Shown one piece after another: positions 8,060 through 17,675 of a stretch of DNA of 64,000 nt. Below the pieces are notes generated by a model. That model saw nothing but the letters and a program-made list of their open reading frames with translations. It made no database searches and had not been told where the DNA came from. Both the position numbers and the translations under genes were made by a program. This DNA comes from Actinomycetota bacterium (GTDB lineage Bacteria; Actinomycetota; Actinomycetes; S36-B12; CAIYMF01): positions 93,715-157,714 of the forward strand of contig JAPLAU010000028.1 of NCBI GenBank assembly GCA_026393115.1, read 5' to 3'. Numbering within the stretch: the first letter of the stretch is position 1; each line of letters opens with the position of its first letter.

Positions 8060-9907
8060 GTGGCTGAGTCCGAGCCTGATGTCACCGTTCGACGTCGGCG
8101 GGTGTGGCCATGGGTGGTCATCGGCCTTGCTGTCGTGGGGCTACTCAGCGTCATCGTGACGGGCTATGCCTTCGTGACCATCGCGGTGTCTGCGAAGTCG
8201 GCCCAAGGGCACCTTGAAGCGGCCAAGGAGGCCCTGAAGAACTCGTCGGTGGCAACGGCGCGCACTGAAGTCGCCGCGGCGAAGGCTGATGTCGACGCTG
8301 CTTCGGGCGAAACGGGGCTGCCACCGGTGCGTGTGTTGGGGGTAGTGCCAGTGGTGGGCACCGCGGTGAGCGATGTCGATTCGCTTGTCTCGGCCGTCTC
8401 GCACACCGTTGACGCGTCGGAATCTCTGGTCGATGCCTACGCTCTCGCCACGGGCACCGAGGGAACGACCAAGTTGCTACAGGGCGGCTCGGTCAATCTC
8501 GCTGCCATTCCTCCGCTCGCCACTGCTATCACCACTGCGCGTGCCGATCTCACCCAGGCATCAATCGATCTGAACAACGTGCGCGGAACGGTTCCCGGAA
8601 CCGCGACACTTGCCGATGCGCGCGATCAGATGGCCGAAGTGGTTGATCCGCTGCAGCAGACGCTCACGACGGTCGAGGGCGTGCTGCCCCGCCTCGACGA
8701 CGCCCTCGGAGCGACCTCGCCCAAGCGCTACCTCCTGGCAGTACTGAACTCAGCTGAACTGCGACCCAGCGGTGGCGCTCCGCTGTCCGTTGCGCTGCTG
8801 ACGTTCGACAAGGGCAAGCTCACGGTCAGCGAACGCGGCCAGGTCAGTACCCAGATCATCCCCGGAAACCCGCTCGTCGCGTGGCACCACGCAACGACCA
8901 CGCCATTCCCAACGGGCGACCAACAAAGTCGTTTCGTCAATTCCAACCTCCACCCCGACTTTGCCTTGGCCGGTGAAGAGCTCATGCGGGCTTGGGCGGC
9001 TTCAGATAAGCCTCCGGTTAACGGCGTGATTGCCATTGACACCAGTGCCATCATCGCGGGGCTGCGGGCGACGGGGCCGATTACGACGGCAGGGTTCGGT
9101 GAGGTGACAGCCGACAATTTCGTCGACAAGTGGGTCAACAGTTATCGCAAGTTCAGCAGTGCCAACGGTGACCGACAGTCGATCAACAACGTGCTGGCCG
9201 GCGAACTCATCACTCGGCTGTCGAGTGGAGAGGGTGCCTTTAAGTTGATGAAGGAACTGGCTACCGTGGCACCGGGACGCCACGTGCAGGTACACCTTGA
9301 AGATGCCGCACTGCAGAAGGCCGTCGATGAGGCTGGGCTCGGTGGTCACGTCAGTTCGCCGACCGGTGACCATTCGGCATGGTTCTCAACGAACTCCAAT
9401 GCCAGCAAGACCGACGTGTTCTCTCGCCGCAATCTGACCATCACGGCAACTGTTGGTGCTGATGGTGGGGCCACGGTGAAGCAGAAGATGGTGGTCTACA
9501 ACCAGACGCCCGAAGGATTCGGCGACGGTTCAGCCCAGGGGTACTTGACGGCCGTCAACCGCAGCGCATGGTGGGCGTACGTGCCTCAAGGTGCGATCGA
9601 CGCCACACTCAGTCACCCGTCTGGTTGGCTGCCGTCACGCACGTGGTCGGACGGAATGGGGCGCACCATCATGGTCACGGGGGGCACCTTGGCGGCCCGT
9701 CAGTCCGCCACGATTAGCCTCACCTACCGGTTGCCGGCCGGCACGTTCCCTGACGGGGTCTATCGCCTCACGGTTGATCCGCAGCCGGTTCTTCGCGCGG
9801 TGCGCCTTCGCTTGCTCGTCGGTGCGGCCGGAGCCGAGCCCGTCGAAGTGATGAAAAACGTTCCCATTACCCAAGTGATTTCGGTCGAGCAGCCCACACG
9901 CGACTGA
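8060..9907 (+). CDS. DUF4012 membrane-anchored exported protein
   Basis: 615 aa, GTG start with AAGGAG just upstream. A short basic N-terminus (RRRRVWPW) precedes one transmembrane helix (about 16-40), so the bulk is outside the membrane. A helical, coiled-coil-like segment follows (about 40-210, with a DVDSLVSAVSHTVDASESLVDAY motif region), then the alpha/beta DUF4012 core starting near YLLAVLNSAELRPSGG, with FVNSNLHPDF and IAIDTSAIIAGL. DUF4012 proteins commonly sit beside capsule or exopolysaccharide genes, and here the gene precedes such a cluster. Biochemical activity is unknown. Confidence 0.8.
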   Translation: MAESEPDVTVRRRRVWPWVVIGLAVVGLLSVIVTGYAFVTIAVSAKSAQGHLEAAKEALKNSSVATARTEVAAAKADVDAASGETGLPPVRVLGVVPVVGTAVSDVDSLVSAVSHTVDASESLVDAYALATGTEGTTKLLQGGSVNLAAIPPLATAITTARADLTQASIDLNNVRGTVPGTATLADARDQMAEVVDPLQQTLTTVEGVLPRLDDALGATSPKRYLLAVLNSAELRPSGGAPLSVALLTFDKGKLTVSERGQVSTQIIPGNPLVAWHHATTTPFPTGDQQSRFVNSNLHPDFALAGEELMRAWAASDKPPVNGVIAIDTSAIIAGLRATGPITTAGFGEVTADNFVDKWVNSYRKFSSANGDRQSINNVLAGELITRLSSGEGAFKLMKELATVAPGRHVQVHLEDAALQKAVDEAGLGGHVSSPTGDHSAWFSTNSNASKTDVFSRRNLTITATVGADGGATVKQKMVVYNQTPEGFGDGSAQGYLTAVNRSAWWAYVPQGAIDATLSHPSGWLPSRTWSDGMGRTIMVTGGTLAARQSATISLTYRLPAGTFPDGVYRLTVDPQPVLRAVRLRLLVGAAGAEPVEVMKNVPITQVISVEQPTRD

Positions 9908-9928
9908 CGGCACAGAAGCCGAGGACTA

Positions 9929-10702
9929 CTAGGCGCAGGTTTCCGGCGGTGAGAGAGCCCAAGGCGCGGCGAGTCCCGGTTGTTCAAGTACATGCGAAAG
10001 CTCGGGCGAGGTGAGTACGACCCAGCCACGCCGAGAGCCCGTCTCCTGCTCAGACGCAATGGAAGGGTAGGCGCCACGCCACTTGGCAAGTGGGGGCAGG
10101 ATCGTGCGATCAAGGCGAACCCCGGGACCGTAGTTGTCGAATCCGTAACCTGAGTCACCTGGAACTTCGAAGTCGTCGATGACCACGATGGCGCGACTCC
10201 ATGATGCGCCGATCATGGTGAGTTCGTCAGCGAGCGGGAGGTCGTCGCCCCAGTGGGCGTCAAGGTAAAAGAGGGTGACCTGGTCGGTGAAACTGGGCTG
10301 AATGGATAGCGCGTGGATCACGGTTCGGGAGTCACCAAGGTGCAAGGTGACGTTGGTAGCTTCGGAGAGTCGTTCAGCGGCAACCGAGTAGTAGAAGGGA
10401 TCGACCTCAACGCTGACCACGGAGTTGACGATCGTGGCCAGATATTCCGTGGTGACTCCATGGAAGGTGCCTGTTTCAATCGCACATGTCACGCGTGCGC
10501 GCTCGATAAGCGCCCGGATGATGGCGGCGCGCTCATGTTGGGCGTTAAAGGGCTCTGGGTCCGAAGGTTGATTGGATGTTCGCCTTCGACTACCCCAGCC
10601 AGTCACCGATCGTAGCCAAAGCGCTGCGGGTTGGGCCTGATCAGGAAGACGCGAAATCAGACTCCCCGCATAGACCGTGCTCTCTCGTGGTCTCGGTCGC
10701 AC
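9929..10702 (-). CDS. Class I SAM-dependent methyltransferase-like protein
   Basis: 257 aa from GTG 10702, preferred because GGAGGGA lies just upstream; the frame is open to GTG 10714. IETGTFHGVTTEYLA (about 82-96) resembles the SAM-binding motif I, followed by VVSVEVDPFYYSVA with an acidic residue after beta-2, HLGDSRTVIH, and FYLDAHWGDDLPLADEL. The LDAHW-GDxLPL pattern occurs in CmcI-like and sugar or antibiotic O-methyltransferases. Its location at the edge of the polysaccharide cluster suggests modification of a glycan or precursor, but the acceptor is unknown. No membrane segment is visible. Confidence 0.65.
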   Translation of the reverse strand: MRPRPRESTVYAGSLISRLPDQAQPAALWLRSVTGWGSRRRTSNQPSDPEPFNAQHERAAIIRALIERARVTCAIETGTFHGVTTEYLATIVNSVVSVEVDPFYYSVAAERLSEATNVTLHLGDSRTVIHALSIQPSFTDQVTLFYLDAHWGDDLPLADELTMIGASWSRAIVVIDDFEVPGDSGYGFDNYGPGVRLDRTILPPLAKWRGAYPSIASEQETGSRRGWVVLTSPELSHVLEQPGLAAPWALSPPETCA

Positions 10703-10827
10703 GTGTCCCTCCACTCCGTTGAACTGGGTTGCTCGGTGCGCTGGGGCTCAGCCTAGATTGAATCTGGGAATGACTTCGCATGTACTACGCACACGGGTGA
10801 ACTCGTTCGTTTCGCCACTGACGCGTG

Positions 10828-10833
10828 TAGGGT
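10828..10833 (+). promoter_or_regulatory. -10 box, leaderless start of wzy-like gene
   Basis: TAGGGT, 6 nt, then GTG 10840. The spacing matches other leaderless candidates in this window. Confidence 0.35.
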
Positions 10834-10839
10834 GAGGCA

Positions 10840-12129
10840 GTGAACGAAGCTACGGCATCTCCAGCCGAATCCAGGGTGTGGTGGCGCAGCGAGGGGTCAC
10901 TCGCCGTCTTCGTTGTAACCGTTGTGAGTCTGCCCGATTTCAGCTTGATGGTGCCCGAACCGTTGCTCACTGTTGCCGACATTTCGTTGCATCCCATGGA
11001 TGTGGTGGCTCTCGCGGCGGCAATTCTTGGTGTGTGGCGAATGATTCGGACTCGCAAACTCGGCGTGGAGTCTGGTGCAGTGGCCGTGCTCTGGCTGCTA
11101 CTGGCGGTTGAGGTGTTGCGTGGCGCGATGATCTTCGGATTTCAGCCATCGGTCAATTTCGGCCGAGTTCTTTTCTACGGGCTGGCGGCCCTGACGTACG
11201 CGGCGTGGTTGCCTCGTCGCTGGTCGCGCAGAGATCTACTGGGAGGCGTTCCCGCTCTGCTTGTGATTCTGGGTCTGTGTCTAGGGCGTTTTCTTGCCAG
11301 TGGGCTACTACTCAGGCACGACGGTGACAATGCCGATGTGCTGATGGTCGACCTGCGCCCAGTATCGGCCTCCGGGGCCTTCTTCTTGCTGGCGGCTGCT
11401 TTCATTGTGGTTTCCGGCCGCACTCAATCTGGCACTCGTTCTTATGTTGCAGCGGGGGCATTGGCACTGGTCGTAGTACTCGTTCAGCAACGAACCGTCT
11501 GGTTTTGCATCGCTGCAGCAGTGCCGGCATGGATCATTGCCTCGTGGCTTGATGTGCGTGAGGGTGTACTCGTCATGCCGAAGCGCTTTCTGCAGGGTGT
11601 GACTGCGATAGGCGTCGTCGTCGTCGTTGGCGTTCTCGTCACTCCGAGTCTGAGGAATTCGGCGACTGACACGAGCAACCTCACGTGGCGCTTCCATCAG
11701 TGGGGCGATGGCATCAATGCGATGCCGGACGCTGTGGCATGGATTATCGGCCGGCCCAGTGCCAGCAGTCGTGACCAGTGGGACTTTTCCGCCTATCTCA
11801 ATCGGGTGAAGATCACGCACGGCTCGGGTCTGACCACGCATTCAACGTATGTTGACTTGCTCCTCCTAGTAGGGCTCGTTGGTCTGGCGGCTGTACTTGT
11901 TCTCATCTTCCGTTCCGCGACTCGTCGGTATGACCGGCTGTGGATTTCGTCTGCCGGAGCAGTGGCCCTGAGTGTCGCGGTGATGGTCTACGGCGTGACC
12001 TATTTCTTGCCGGTTATCGCGTTCGCGCTTGTGGGCATGGCTTTAGCGGAGAGAATTCGCCAGCGACCTTGGTCGAACGGCCCGCTTGAGGGTGGCGCTG
12101 CTGCTGCGTCTGAGTTGACTCACGGGTGA
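10840..12129 (+). CDS. O-antigen ligase/polymerase-like membrane protein
   Basis: 429 aa, GTG start. About ten hydrophobic segments are seen, including LTVADISLHPMDVVALAAAILGVW, AVAVLWLLLAVEVL, YVAAGALALVVVLVQQRTVW, and three near the C-terminus. A long extracytoplasmic loop (about 275-335) contains WRFHQWGDGI and THSTYVDLLLLVG. This topology with a large loop before the last helices is that of the Wzy/WaaL superfamily, which polymerises or transfers undecaprenyl-linked oligosaccharides at the outer membrane face. It is followed at 5 nt by a glycosyltransferase and then a flippase, consistent with Wzx/Wzy assembly. Polymerase versus ligase cannot be decided. Confidence 0.7.
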   Translation: MNEATASPAESRVWWRSEGSLAVFVVTVVSLPDFSLMVPEPLLTVADISLHPMDVVALAAAILGVWRMIRTRKLGVESGAVAVLWLLLAVEVLRGAMIFGFQPSVNFGRVLFYGLAALTYAAWLPRRWSRRDLLGGVPALLVILGLCLGRFLASGLLLRHDGDNADVLMVDLRPVSASGAFFLLAAAFIVVSGRTQSGTRSYVAAGALALVVVLVQQRTVWFCIAAAVPAWIIASWLDVREGVLVMPKRFLQGVTAIGVVVVVGVLVTPSLRNSATDTSNLTWRFHQWGDGINAMPDAVAWIIGRPSASSRDQWDFSAYLNRVKITHGSGLTTHSTYVDLLLLVGLVGLAAVLVLIFRSATRRYDRLWISSAGAVALSVAVMVYGVTYFLPVIAFALVGMALAERIRQRPWSNGPLEGGAAAASELTHG

Positions 12130-12133
12130 CACG

Positions 12134-13216
12134 ATGACCTCCGGTGGCCCGACAGTTCTTCTCATCACCAATCAGCCGCAGGTCAGTCACGCTGTGGGAC
12201 ACGAACAGGCGTACCGGACGCTGGTTGAAGCCGGCTATCTCGGGGCCGTTGACATCGTGAGTTGGCGAGGGTCAAACGGACACCTTCCGCAGGGCAATCT
12301 CGAGTCGGTACTCACACTCCTTGAAACCCGAACTTATGACGTCGTGGTTGTGTGGAGCTCAGGTCACTTCCCTGGCACTCGTGCTTCTTTCGATCGTCTG
12401 AACGCAGCGATGAAATCAGCGACGCTTCTCTACTGGGAGGGCGACTCCTGGGGACGTGGCAAGCCCGTGACTCGGGAGATGCGCTGGTGGTTGCAACGCG
12501 CTGACGTAGTCATTTCGGCCTCGGGGGACCCTCAGCCGCACATGCTTCTTAATGCGGGTGCGCGGGAAGTGAGGTTCAGTCCGCAGGTTGTGGATGAAGG
12601 AGTGTTCGCTACTGAGTATTCCTCGAATTGGAGCCCACCGGCTACGTCCCGCGGTGCGATCATGATCGGAAGTTACGAGGCTCGGATCCCGATCATTGGT
12701 GGAATGCCCGGCGATGGTGAACGTCGTCGATTGGCACGCGCCTTACGGAAGCGTTTCGGGGGGACCTTTACTCTGCGTGGACGAGGTTGGCCCTCGAGTT
12801 GGGCGGTGTCACCGGTGGCCTACGAGGGGCAGGTGCGTGAGATTGCGACACACCGAGTCTCGGCGAACTGGGACCACTATCCGCGCTATGCCGATTCCTC
12901 CAGCGACCGCCTGCCGATCGCGCTCCTCGCAGGACGTCCCCATGTGGCGGGGCGCCACCCGGGGATGGAGTGGCTACCCGGGCCAGAAGTCGGATTCTTT
13001 CAAGAATCCACAGTGTCGGCGGTTGTTGATCGCGTGGGCGAATTGATCGATGATCCGCAGCGCTGCGCGCGCCTTGGAGTGGAGGGGCGTCGGTGGGTGG
13101 TGGGCCGACTCTGTGCTGAGCAGGCGGTGCGCTACCACCTGTCACTCGTTCTCGATGAGGTCCCTGCGCCGACAATCGAACCGTGGACCGCACTGCCCGG
13201 ACCCTGGCGGTTGTGA
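12134..13216 (+). CDS. Glycosyltransferase, GT-B fold (CgeB/GT4-like)
   Basis: 360 aa soluble protein starting 5 nt after the wzy-like gene. The N-terminal half has Rossmann-like strands (TVLLITNQPQ, YDVVVVWSSGHFPG, ADVVISASGDPQ). The C-terminal half has GAIMIGSYEARIPIIGG, then SDRLPIALLAGRPHVAGRHPGMEWL, GVGFF-like EVGFFQESTVSAVVDRVGELIDD and a terminal RRWVVGRL. The last elements resemble the nucleotide-sugar binding and GT4-like C-terminal region of CgeB-type transferases. It probably adds a sugar to a lipid-linked intermediate in the cytoplasm. Donor and acceptor unknown. Confidence 0.65.
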   Translation: MTSGGPTVLLITNQPQVSHAVGHEQAYRTLVEAGYLGAVDIVSWRGSNGHLPQGNLESVLTLLETRTYDVVVVWSSGHFPGTRASFDRLNAAMKSATLLYWEGDSWGRGKPVTREMRWWLQRADVVISASGDPQPHMLLNAGAREVRFSPQVVDEGVFATEYSSNWSPPATSRGAIMIGSYEARIPIIGGMPGDGERRRLARALRKRFGGTFTLRGRGWPSSWAVSPVAYEGQVREIATHRVSANWDHYPRYADSSSDRLPIALLAGRPHVAGRHPGMEWLPGPEVGFFQESTVSAVVDRVGELIDDPQRCARLGVEGRRWVVGRLCAEQAVRYHLSLVLDEVPAPTIEPWTALPGPWRL

Positions 13217-14712
13217 TGCGTGGACGGGCACTCGTCGTCGGTTCTGGACTCCTGCTCAGCAGCCAGGTCACGATTGCTCTCGTCCAGTTTGGCTATGCAG
13301 CGCTAGTGAGCCGCATCATTGCACCCGGAGGCTTTGGTGACTACGCCGTTGCACTTGCCGCGGTGGGGTTAGCGAGTATCTTCACCACCGCCGGAATTGG
13401 GGCGGCCACGGCGCGAGCTCCCGAATTAGGAGAGCGACAGCAACGGGGTTTAGTTCGCACCGCCCTCGTACTCGGCGTCGTGGGAACGGCGACCACCGTC
13501 GTCTTGGCTGCACCGTGGGCGCGCCTCTGGGGGCAGCCAACGGCGGTAGGCACCGTTCAATTGGCGGGGCTGGTCCTCCTGCTCGGCCCGCTTGCTGCGG
13601 TCATGCTCAACATCATGCGGCGCGAGGGTCGTTACCACGCGGTGGCGGTAGTCACCCTCTCAGCTGGAGTCGTCGCGCTGGCTCTCGGAACTGCTGCCGC
13701 ATGGTGGGCGCGCAGCGCTGAATCACTGCTGGTCCCGGCCATCGTGATTCCCGCACTGCAGGCGGTAGGGGCGATTATCGCTCTTGGACGACTGATTCTG
13801 CCGCGTCGTGATCGGCTTTCAGCGGGAGAGGAGGGTCGGTTCGCCCGGCGTGCTAGCGGTGTCGACGCGGTCGCTTATCTCGTGGGAAATCTGCCAGCGT
13901 GGTGTATCAGTCTGGTTTTCGGAGCGCCGTCCCTCGGCGCCTTTAACCGGGCCACGGTGGTGTCGAGCGTGCCGCTGTACATGCTGCAGTCGTCAGCTCT
14001 TTCGACCGTTTACCCCGAACTGCGTGAAGGGGCGGTCCGTTCCGATCGCGCCGCGCGCACGCGTTCAGACATCGTGTTGCTCATGGCATGGGTTGCGATG
14101 CCAGTGACCGTGGGCATCGCAGTGCTCGGGAGTCTGCTCATTGAGACCGTGCTGGGGCCCCGGTGGCAGGAATCGGAATGGATCGTCCCCTTTCTCGCCG
14201 TGAGCGCGGGTATCTATTTGCCGACGATGGTGCTCTACTCCGTGGTCGAGACGCACGGTAGGTTCCGCCCGCTGCTGGTTGCCCAACTAATTGCGCTCGC
14301 GGCGACAGTGGTGGGCGCAGCGCTGACATTCCTGCGACACTCCTCGGTGCCTGTCTTGCTGAGCATGTCGGTAGGAGCGCTACTCATTCATGCGGTGCAG
14401 TTGCGCGTCGCGTCACGTGCGGGGCTGGTCGACGGCAAGGTCGTGCAGAGGGGCTATGCCGAACTCGTCCTACCGACTGCCCTATTCCTGCTGTTCACGC
14501 TGGCAGTGCGATGGACCGTGTTGACGTTCATCGACTCTCCGGCCCTACGTCTACTGGCCGCTGGACTCTTGCTGTGTGTGGCGGCCGTACTCGCACTGCC
14601 GTGGTTGAGGTCAGCGACGCCCCTTCGATTAGCGCGCCAATACGGCGTGGGACGAGGGACAGCGACTGCTTCGTTGCCAGTTGACGTGCCGCCAGATCTT
14701 CCTGCTGCCTAG
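13216..14712 (+). CDS. Wzx-like polysaccharide flippase (MOP superfamily)
   Basis: 498 aa from ATG 13216, which overlaps the previous stop by 1 nt; GTG 13213 and an upstream ATG at 13183 are alternatives. Roughly 12-14 hydrophobic helices are evident, beginning LLLSSQVTIALVQFGYAALVSRI and FGDYAVALAAVGLASIF, the pattern of Wzx/MATE-like lipid-linked oligosaccharide flippases. It would translocate undecaprenyl-diphosphate-linked repeat units across the cytoplasmic membrane for the adjacent Wzy-like protein. Its stop overlaps that of the convergent GT2 gene by 3 nt. Confidence 0.82.
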   Translation: MRGRALVVGSGLLLSSQVTIALVQFGYAALVSRIIAPGGFGDYAVALAAVGLASIFTTAGIGAATARAPELGERQQRGLVRTALVLGVVGTATTVVLAAPWARLWGQPTAVGTVQLAGLVLLLGPLAAVMLNIMRREGRYHAVAVVTLSAGVVALALGTAAAWWARSAESLLVPAIVIPALQAVGAIIALGRLILPRRDRLSAGEEGRFARRASGVDAVAYLVGNLPAWCISLVFGAPSLGAFNRATVVSSVPLYMLQSSALSTVYPELREGAVRSDRAARTRSDIVLLMAWVAMPVTVGIAVLGSLLIETVLGPRWQESEWIVPFLAVSAGIYLPTMVLYSVVETHGRFRPLLVAQLIALAATVVGAALTFLRHSSVPVLLSMSVGALLIHAVQLRVASRAGLVDGKVVQRGYAELVLPTALFLLFTLAVRWTVLTFIDSPALRLLAAGLLLCVAAVLALPWLRSATPLRLARQYGVGRGTATASLPVDVPPDLPAA

Positions 14713-15563
14713 AGATCCTTGCCAGGCCGCCAGTGACGCGAGCCGGCCCACAATGGTCGAACGTAACTCGCAGCGAGGTAATAGGGCCAACGCACGCCAG
14801 CATGACGGCGGAGGTAACGCAGTTGACCTCTCCATGGTCTGGCGGTCGGTTGCTGAAGTGCGCGCCAGACCACGAGAGGACTCCCTTCGGGAACAGGGCG
14901 AGGTAACGTCGGCGCGCAGGTTCCTTGGGTGCCCGGGCATGTGATCATGTGGACTCCGGCGGCCGCAGCGCGCAGACTGTAGTCGTCATCGGCTTGCGCG
15001 TGGGCGAAGCCCCCGTCGATTGTGCCGACGAGGTCATGTGCGCAGCGAGGCACGAGAACGATGTTTCCGTTGAATGCGTCAACGTCCTCGGGCTCACGAC
15101 TTTCCGGTAGGGATCTGAAGCGTTGGGGATGCCGATCGACCCGACCTCTCGCACCGAAAGTGACGGCTCCTGAATCGGGGTGCCGCGTCGAGCCGACAAT
15201 GATTGCGTCGGGGTACGCAGCGTGTACGTGGAGGATGCGCGCCAGTGCATCTGGATCGAGAACCACATCGTCGTTGAGCCAGAGCAGCATGTCTGGGCGC
15301 AGTGACAGTGCTCGCTGCTCGGCGAGTGCCATGGCCGCTGCCCAATACAGTTGGCCGCTTCCCTGAACAATGTCTACCTCAGGGAAGTCGCGCCTGACTG
15401 CATCCCCAGTTCCGTCGGTACTTCCGTCATCGACAAGCACCACGAAGAGTTGTCCGTGAAATGGTTGCTGCGTGTGAAGAAGCGAGCGTAGACACTGCAG
15501 TGTCGTTTCGCGCCGGTCGTGCACCGCGATGAGAGTCACAATCCGAGGCACATCGACCCCCAT
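14709..15563 (-). CDS. Glycosyltransferase family 2
   Basis: 284 aa from ATG 15563, chosen because the GT-A core then begins VDVPRIVTLIAVHDRRE; the frame is open to a TTG at 15599. Nucleotide-sugar motifs include VLVDDGSTDGTGD (about 38-50) and LLWLNDDVVLDPDAL (NDD, the DxD equivalent, about 95), with CPGTQG near the C-terminus. The AWNDD-type motif resembles rhamnosyl- and related transferases. It lies opposite to its neighbours and converges with the flippase, but belongs to the same polysaccharide locus. Confidence 0.82.
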   Translation of the reverse strand: MGVDVPRIVTLIAVHDRRETTLQCLRSLLHTQQPFHGQLFVVLVDDGSTDGTGDAVRRDFPEVDIVQGSGQLYWAAAMALAEQRALSLRPDMLLWLNDDVVLDPDALARILHVHAAYPDAIIVGSTRHPDSGAVTFGARGRVDRHPQRFRSLPESREPEDVDAFNGNIVLVPRCAHDLVGTIDGGFAHAQADDDYSLRAAAAGVHMITCPGTQGTCAPTLPRPVPEGSPLVVWRALQQPTARPWRGQLRYLRRHAGVRWPYYLAASYVRPLWAGSRHWRPGKDL

Positions 15564-15598
15564 CGGCTGATTGGCACCCCGCTCTTCGGTGTTAGGCA

Positions 15599-15621
15599 AC
15601 TATAAGCCTCTCCAGTACTGT
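15599..15621. promoter_or_regulatory. Divergent promoter boxes between GT2 and GT4 genes
   Basis: TATAGT on the minus strand (15599-15604) faces the GT2 gene, and TACTGT on the plus strand (15616-15621) lies 7 nt before GTG 15629 of the GT4 gene. The latter is consistent with leaderless translation. Confidence 0.45.
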
Positions 15622-15628
15622 GGCAAGG

Positions 15629-16756
15629 GTGCGCATCGCTTTGGTTCATTCATTCTATTCGAGTCGATGGCCCAGCGGTGAGAATGTCGTTGTCGAGAGT
15701 CAAGCTCAGGCCCTGCGCGATGCCGGACATGAGGTACTGCTTCTTGGACGGCACACAGATGATCTTCAGGTGCAGCCCGGCTACGGTGCTCGAGCTGCCA
15801 CCCGCGTGATGACAGGACGTGGTGGAGACCCGACCCGCTACCTTCAGGCGTTTGCGCCCGATGTCGTGCACGTGCACAACCTGTTTCCCAACATTGGAAC
15901 TCAATGGTTGGAGCAATGGCCAGGTCCTGTGGTGGCGACGGTGCACAACTTCCGGTCGATGTGTGCGAACGGTCTACTCTTCCGCGACGGGCAGGTGTGT
16001 ACGGAGTGTCCTGACGGCGATCCGTGGGCGGCACTGCGGCACTCGTGCTACAGAGGGTCACGACTGGCGACGCTCCCACTAGCTGTTAAGAACTCGCGAG
16101 GGATTGTCGGTGACGCCGTGCTCAGCCGGGCGGATCGTATTGTGGTGTTACTCGCGGGAGTTGCTTCAATTCTCGAACGGTATGGACTCGACCTGACTCG
16201 TACGAGGGTTATTCCTCACTTCGTATCCGACGTAACTCCTGCGGTCGCGCCGACCCCCACAACACAAGCATGGGTGGTAGTCGGGCGCCTTACGCCGGAG
16301 AAGGGTGTCGCCAGCCTTGTATCGGAGTGGCCGCCTGGGGTTCGCCTCGATGTGGTTGGAGAAGGATCTGAGGCGACAAAATTGACCGCTGATGGAGTCC
16401 AACTTCTCGGGAACATGGATCGTGATGAACTCAGACGGCGACTGCCCTCGTACACAGGACTGATCCTTCCGAGCGTCTCGCTCGAGAGTGCTCTCCCGCA
16501 GACGGCGATGGAAGCACTTGAGGCCGGCGTACCTATTGTCGCCCGCAGTGGCTCGCTCGCTGCGATGGACTTGAAAGACACCGGAGCAGCGGTGCTTTGG
16601 GACGATCATGGGCCCATCGCGCCGATGCTCGATCGAGTGAGGCACGGTGGCGCGTCTATGCGAGCGCGGGCGAGAGCGGTCTACGAAACCAACTACATGC
16701 CGGCCGCGTGGATCGAGTCGCTGATTTCCTGCTACCACGAGGTGATTACCTCCTGA
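15629..16756 (+). CDS. Glycosyltransferase family 4
   Basis: 375 aa from GTG 15629, giving the canonical start MRIALVHSFY; GTG 15620 is 3 codons upstream but overlaps the -10 box. N-terminal GT-B domain: GENVVVESQAQALRDAGHEV and DVVHVHNLFPNIG (about 80-92), the latter typical of GT4. A Cys-rich insert (MCANGLLF...CTECPDGDPW...LRHSCYRGS, about 115-150) may bind metal and is found in related actinobacterial GTs. C-terminal domain: WVVVGRLTPEKGV and the E(x7)E-type LESALPQTAMEALEAGVPIVA. The 3' end overlaps the convergent gene by 11 nt. Confidence 0.87.
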   Translation: MRIALVHSFYSSRWPSGENVVVESQAQALRDAGHEVLLLGRHTDDLQVQPGYGARAATRVMTGRGGDPTRYLQAFAPDVVHVHNLFPNIGTQWLEQWPGPVVATVHNFRSMCANGLLFRDGQVCTECPDGDPWAALRHSCYRGSRLATLPLAVKNSRGIVGDAVLSRADRIVVLLAGVASILERYGLDLTRTRVIPHFVSDVTPAVAPTPTTQAWVVVGRLTPEKGVASLVSEWPPGVRLDVVGEGSEATKLTADGVQLLGNMDRDELRRRLPSYTGLILPSVSLESALPQTAMEALEAGVPIVARSGSLAAMDLKDTGAAVLWDDHGPIAPMLDRVRHGGASMRARARAVYETNYMPAAWIESLISCYHEVITS

Positions 16757-17675
16757 GTGCACCTCGGGCCTTGCGAAGTGCCTTGGCACAGTAGCCACTG
16801 GGTGTGGCTTCAAACGTGTCAACCAACATCGTGCGATCGACTGCACGATCGACTGCCACGACTTCGGGATGCGTCAGCGGCCATGGCATAGGTTCTGGTT
16901 CGCGGGCCCACTTTGGCTGATACCCGGCGTGGCTGGCGCTCTCGCTGACTCCTACGTTCGCGGTTAGTGTGCGCGCCGGCATGATGTGAACGGAGCCTGA
17001 CGCCAGACTTCGGGCAGTGAACCCCGCATCCCATGTGTCGACTCGACCAGACTCCGCGTCGTTAAAGCGTCGGCGCAAGACTTCGGTGAGTAGCCTGGGC
17101 CACTGCCTCTGGCGAGCGATGCCATCGAGGTCGCACCACTCGTGCCAACCAGCCACCGACGTGATCTCCGGATTCCAGGCGCGCCTCCACGTGGCCCATC
17201 CCCAGATCAAGGGCATCGCGGTGAAGCGATAACTGTCGGTCTGGCCTGCACGTTGGCCTGGAGAATCAAGACTGAGTCCAGCGATGCTGTAGACGCGCTC
17301 GTCGTCGGCATAGCGTGCGAGCATCTCGGCTGCGAAACGCAGGAAATCAGGGGAAGCCACCACATCGTCTTCAAGGATGATGCCGGCCGACTCGTTTTCC
17401 AAGAACCACGTGATGGCCGCGGTTACCGCGGCTCCGCAGCCGAGGTTGGTCGGTGCGAACAGGGTGTGAAGCGTGCAGTCCCAATCAACGAGGTCGGCGC
17501 ACTGACGTACAGCTTCAGTGGCCGGACCGTCGTCGACGACGCCAGCGCGGGGCCAATCGCACGCGAGGTAGAGAGTCGACGGGGCCCAGGAGCGAAGGCG
17601 TTCGATCTGGCGGCGCATCAGATCGGGACGGTTGAAGCCGATCACGAGCACGGGCACATCGTGATGCGCCACCAT
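16746..17675 (-). CDS. GT-A glycosyltransferase (GT2/GNT-I-like)
   Basis: 309 aa. It begins VPVLVIGFNRPDLMRRQIERL, followed by APTNLGCGAAVTAAITWFLE and the metal-binding GIILEDDVVASPDFLRF (EDD, about 98). LIWGWATWRRAWNPEI and DTWDAGFTARSLASG are typical of the HlpA/SpsA-like transferases found in O-antigen and sialylated-glycan loci. Its ATG overlaps the stop of the sugar transferase gene (TGATG), indicating an operon running uxs - sugar transferase - this gene on the minus strand. Confidence 0.78.
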   Translation of the reverse strand: MVAHHDVPVLVIGFNRPDLMRRQIERLRSWAPSTLYLACDWPRAGVVDDGPATEAVRQCADLVDWDCTLHTLFAPTNLGCGAAVTAAITWFLENESAGIILEDDVVASPDFLRFAAEMLARYADDERVYSIAGLSLDSPGQRAGQTDSYRFTAMPLIWGWATWRRAWNPEITSVAGWHEWCDLDGIARQRQWPRLLTEVLRRRFNDAESGRVDTWDAGFTARSLASGSVHIMPARTLTANVGVSESASHAGYQPKWAREPEPMPWPLTHPEVVAVDRAVDRTMLVDTFEATPSGYCAKALRKARGALRR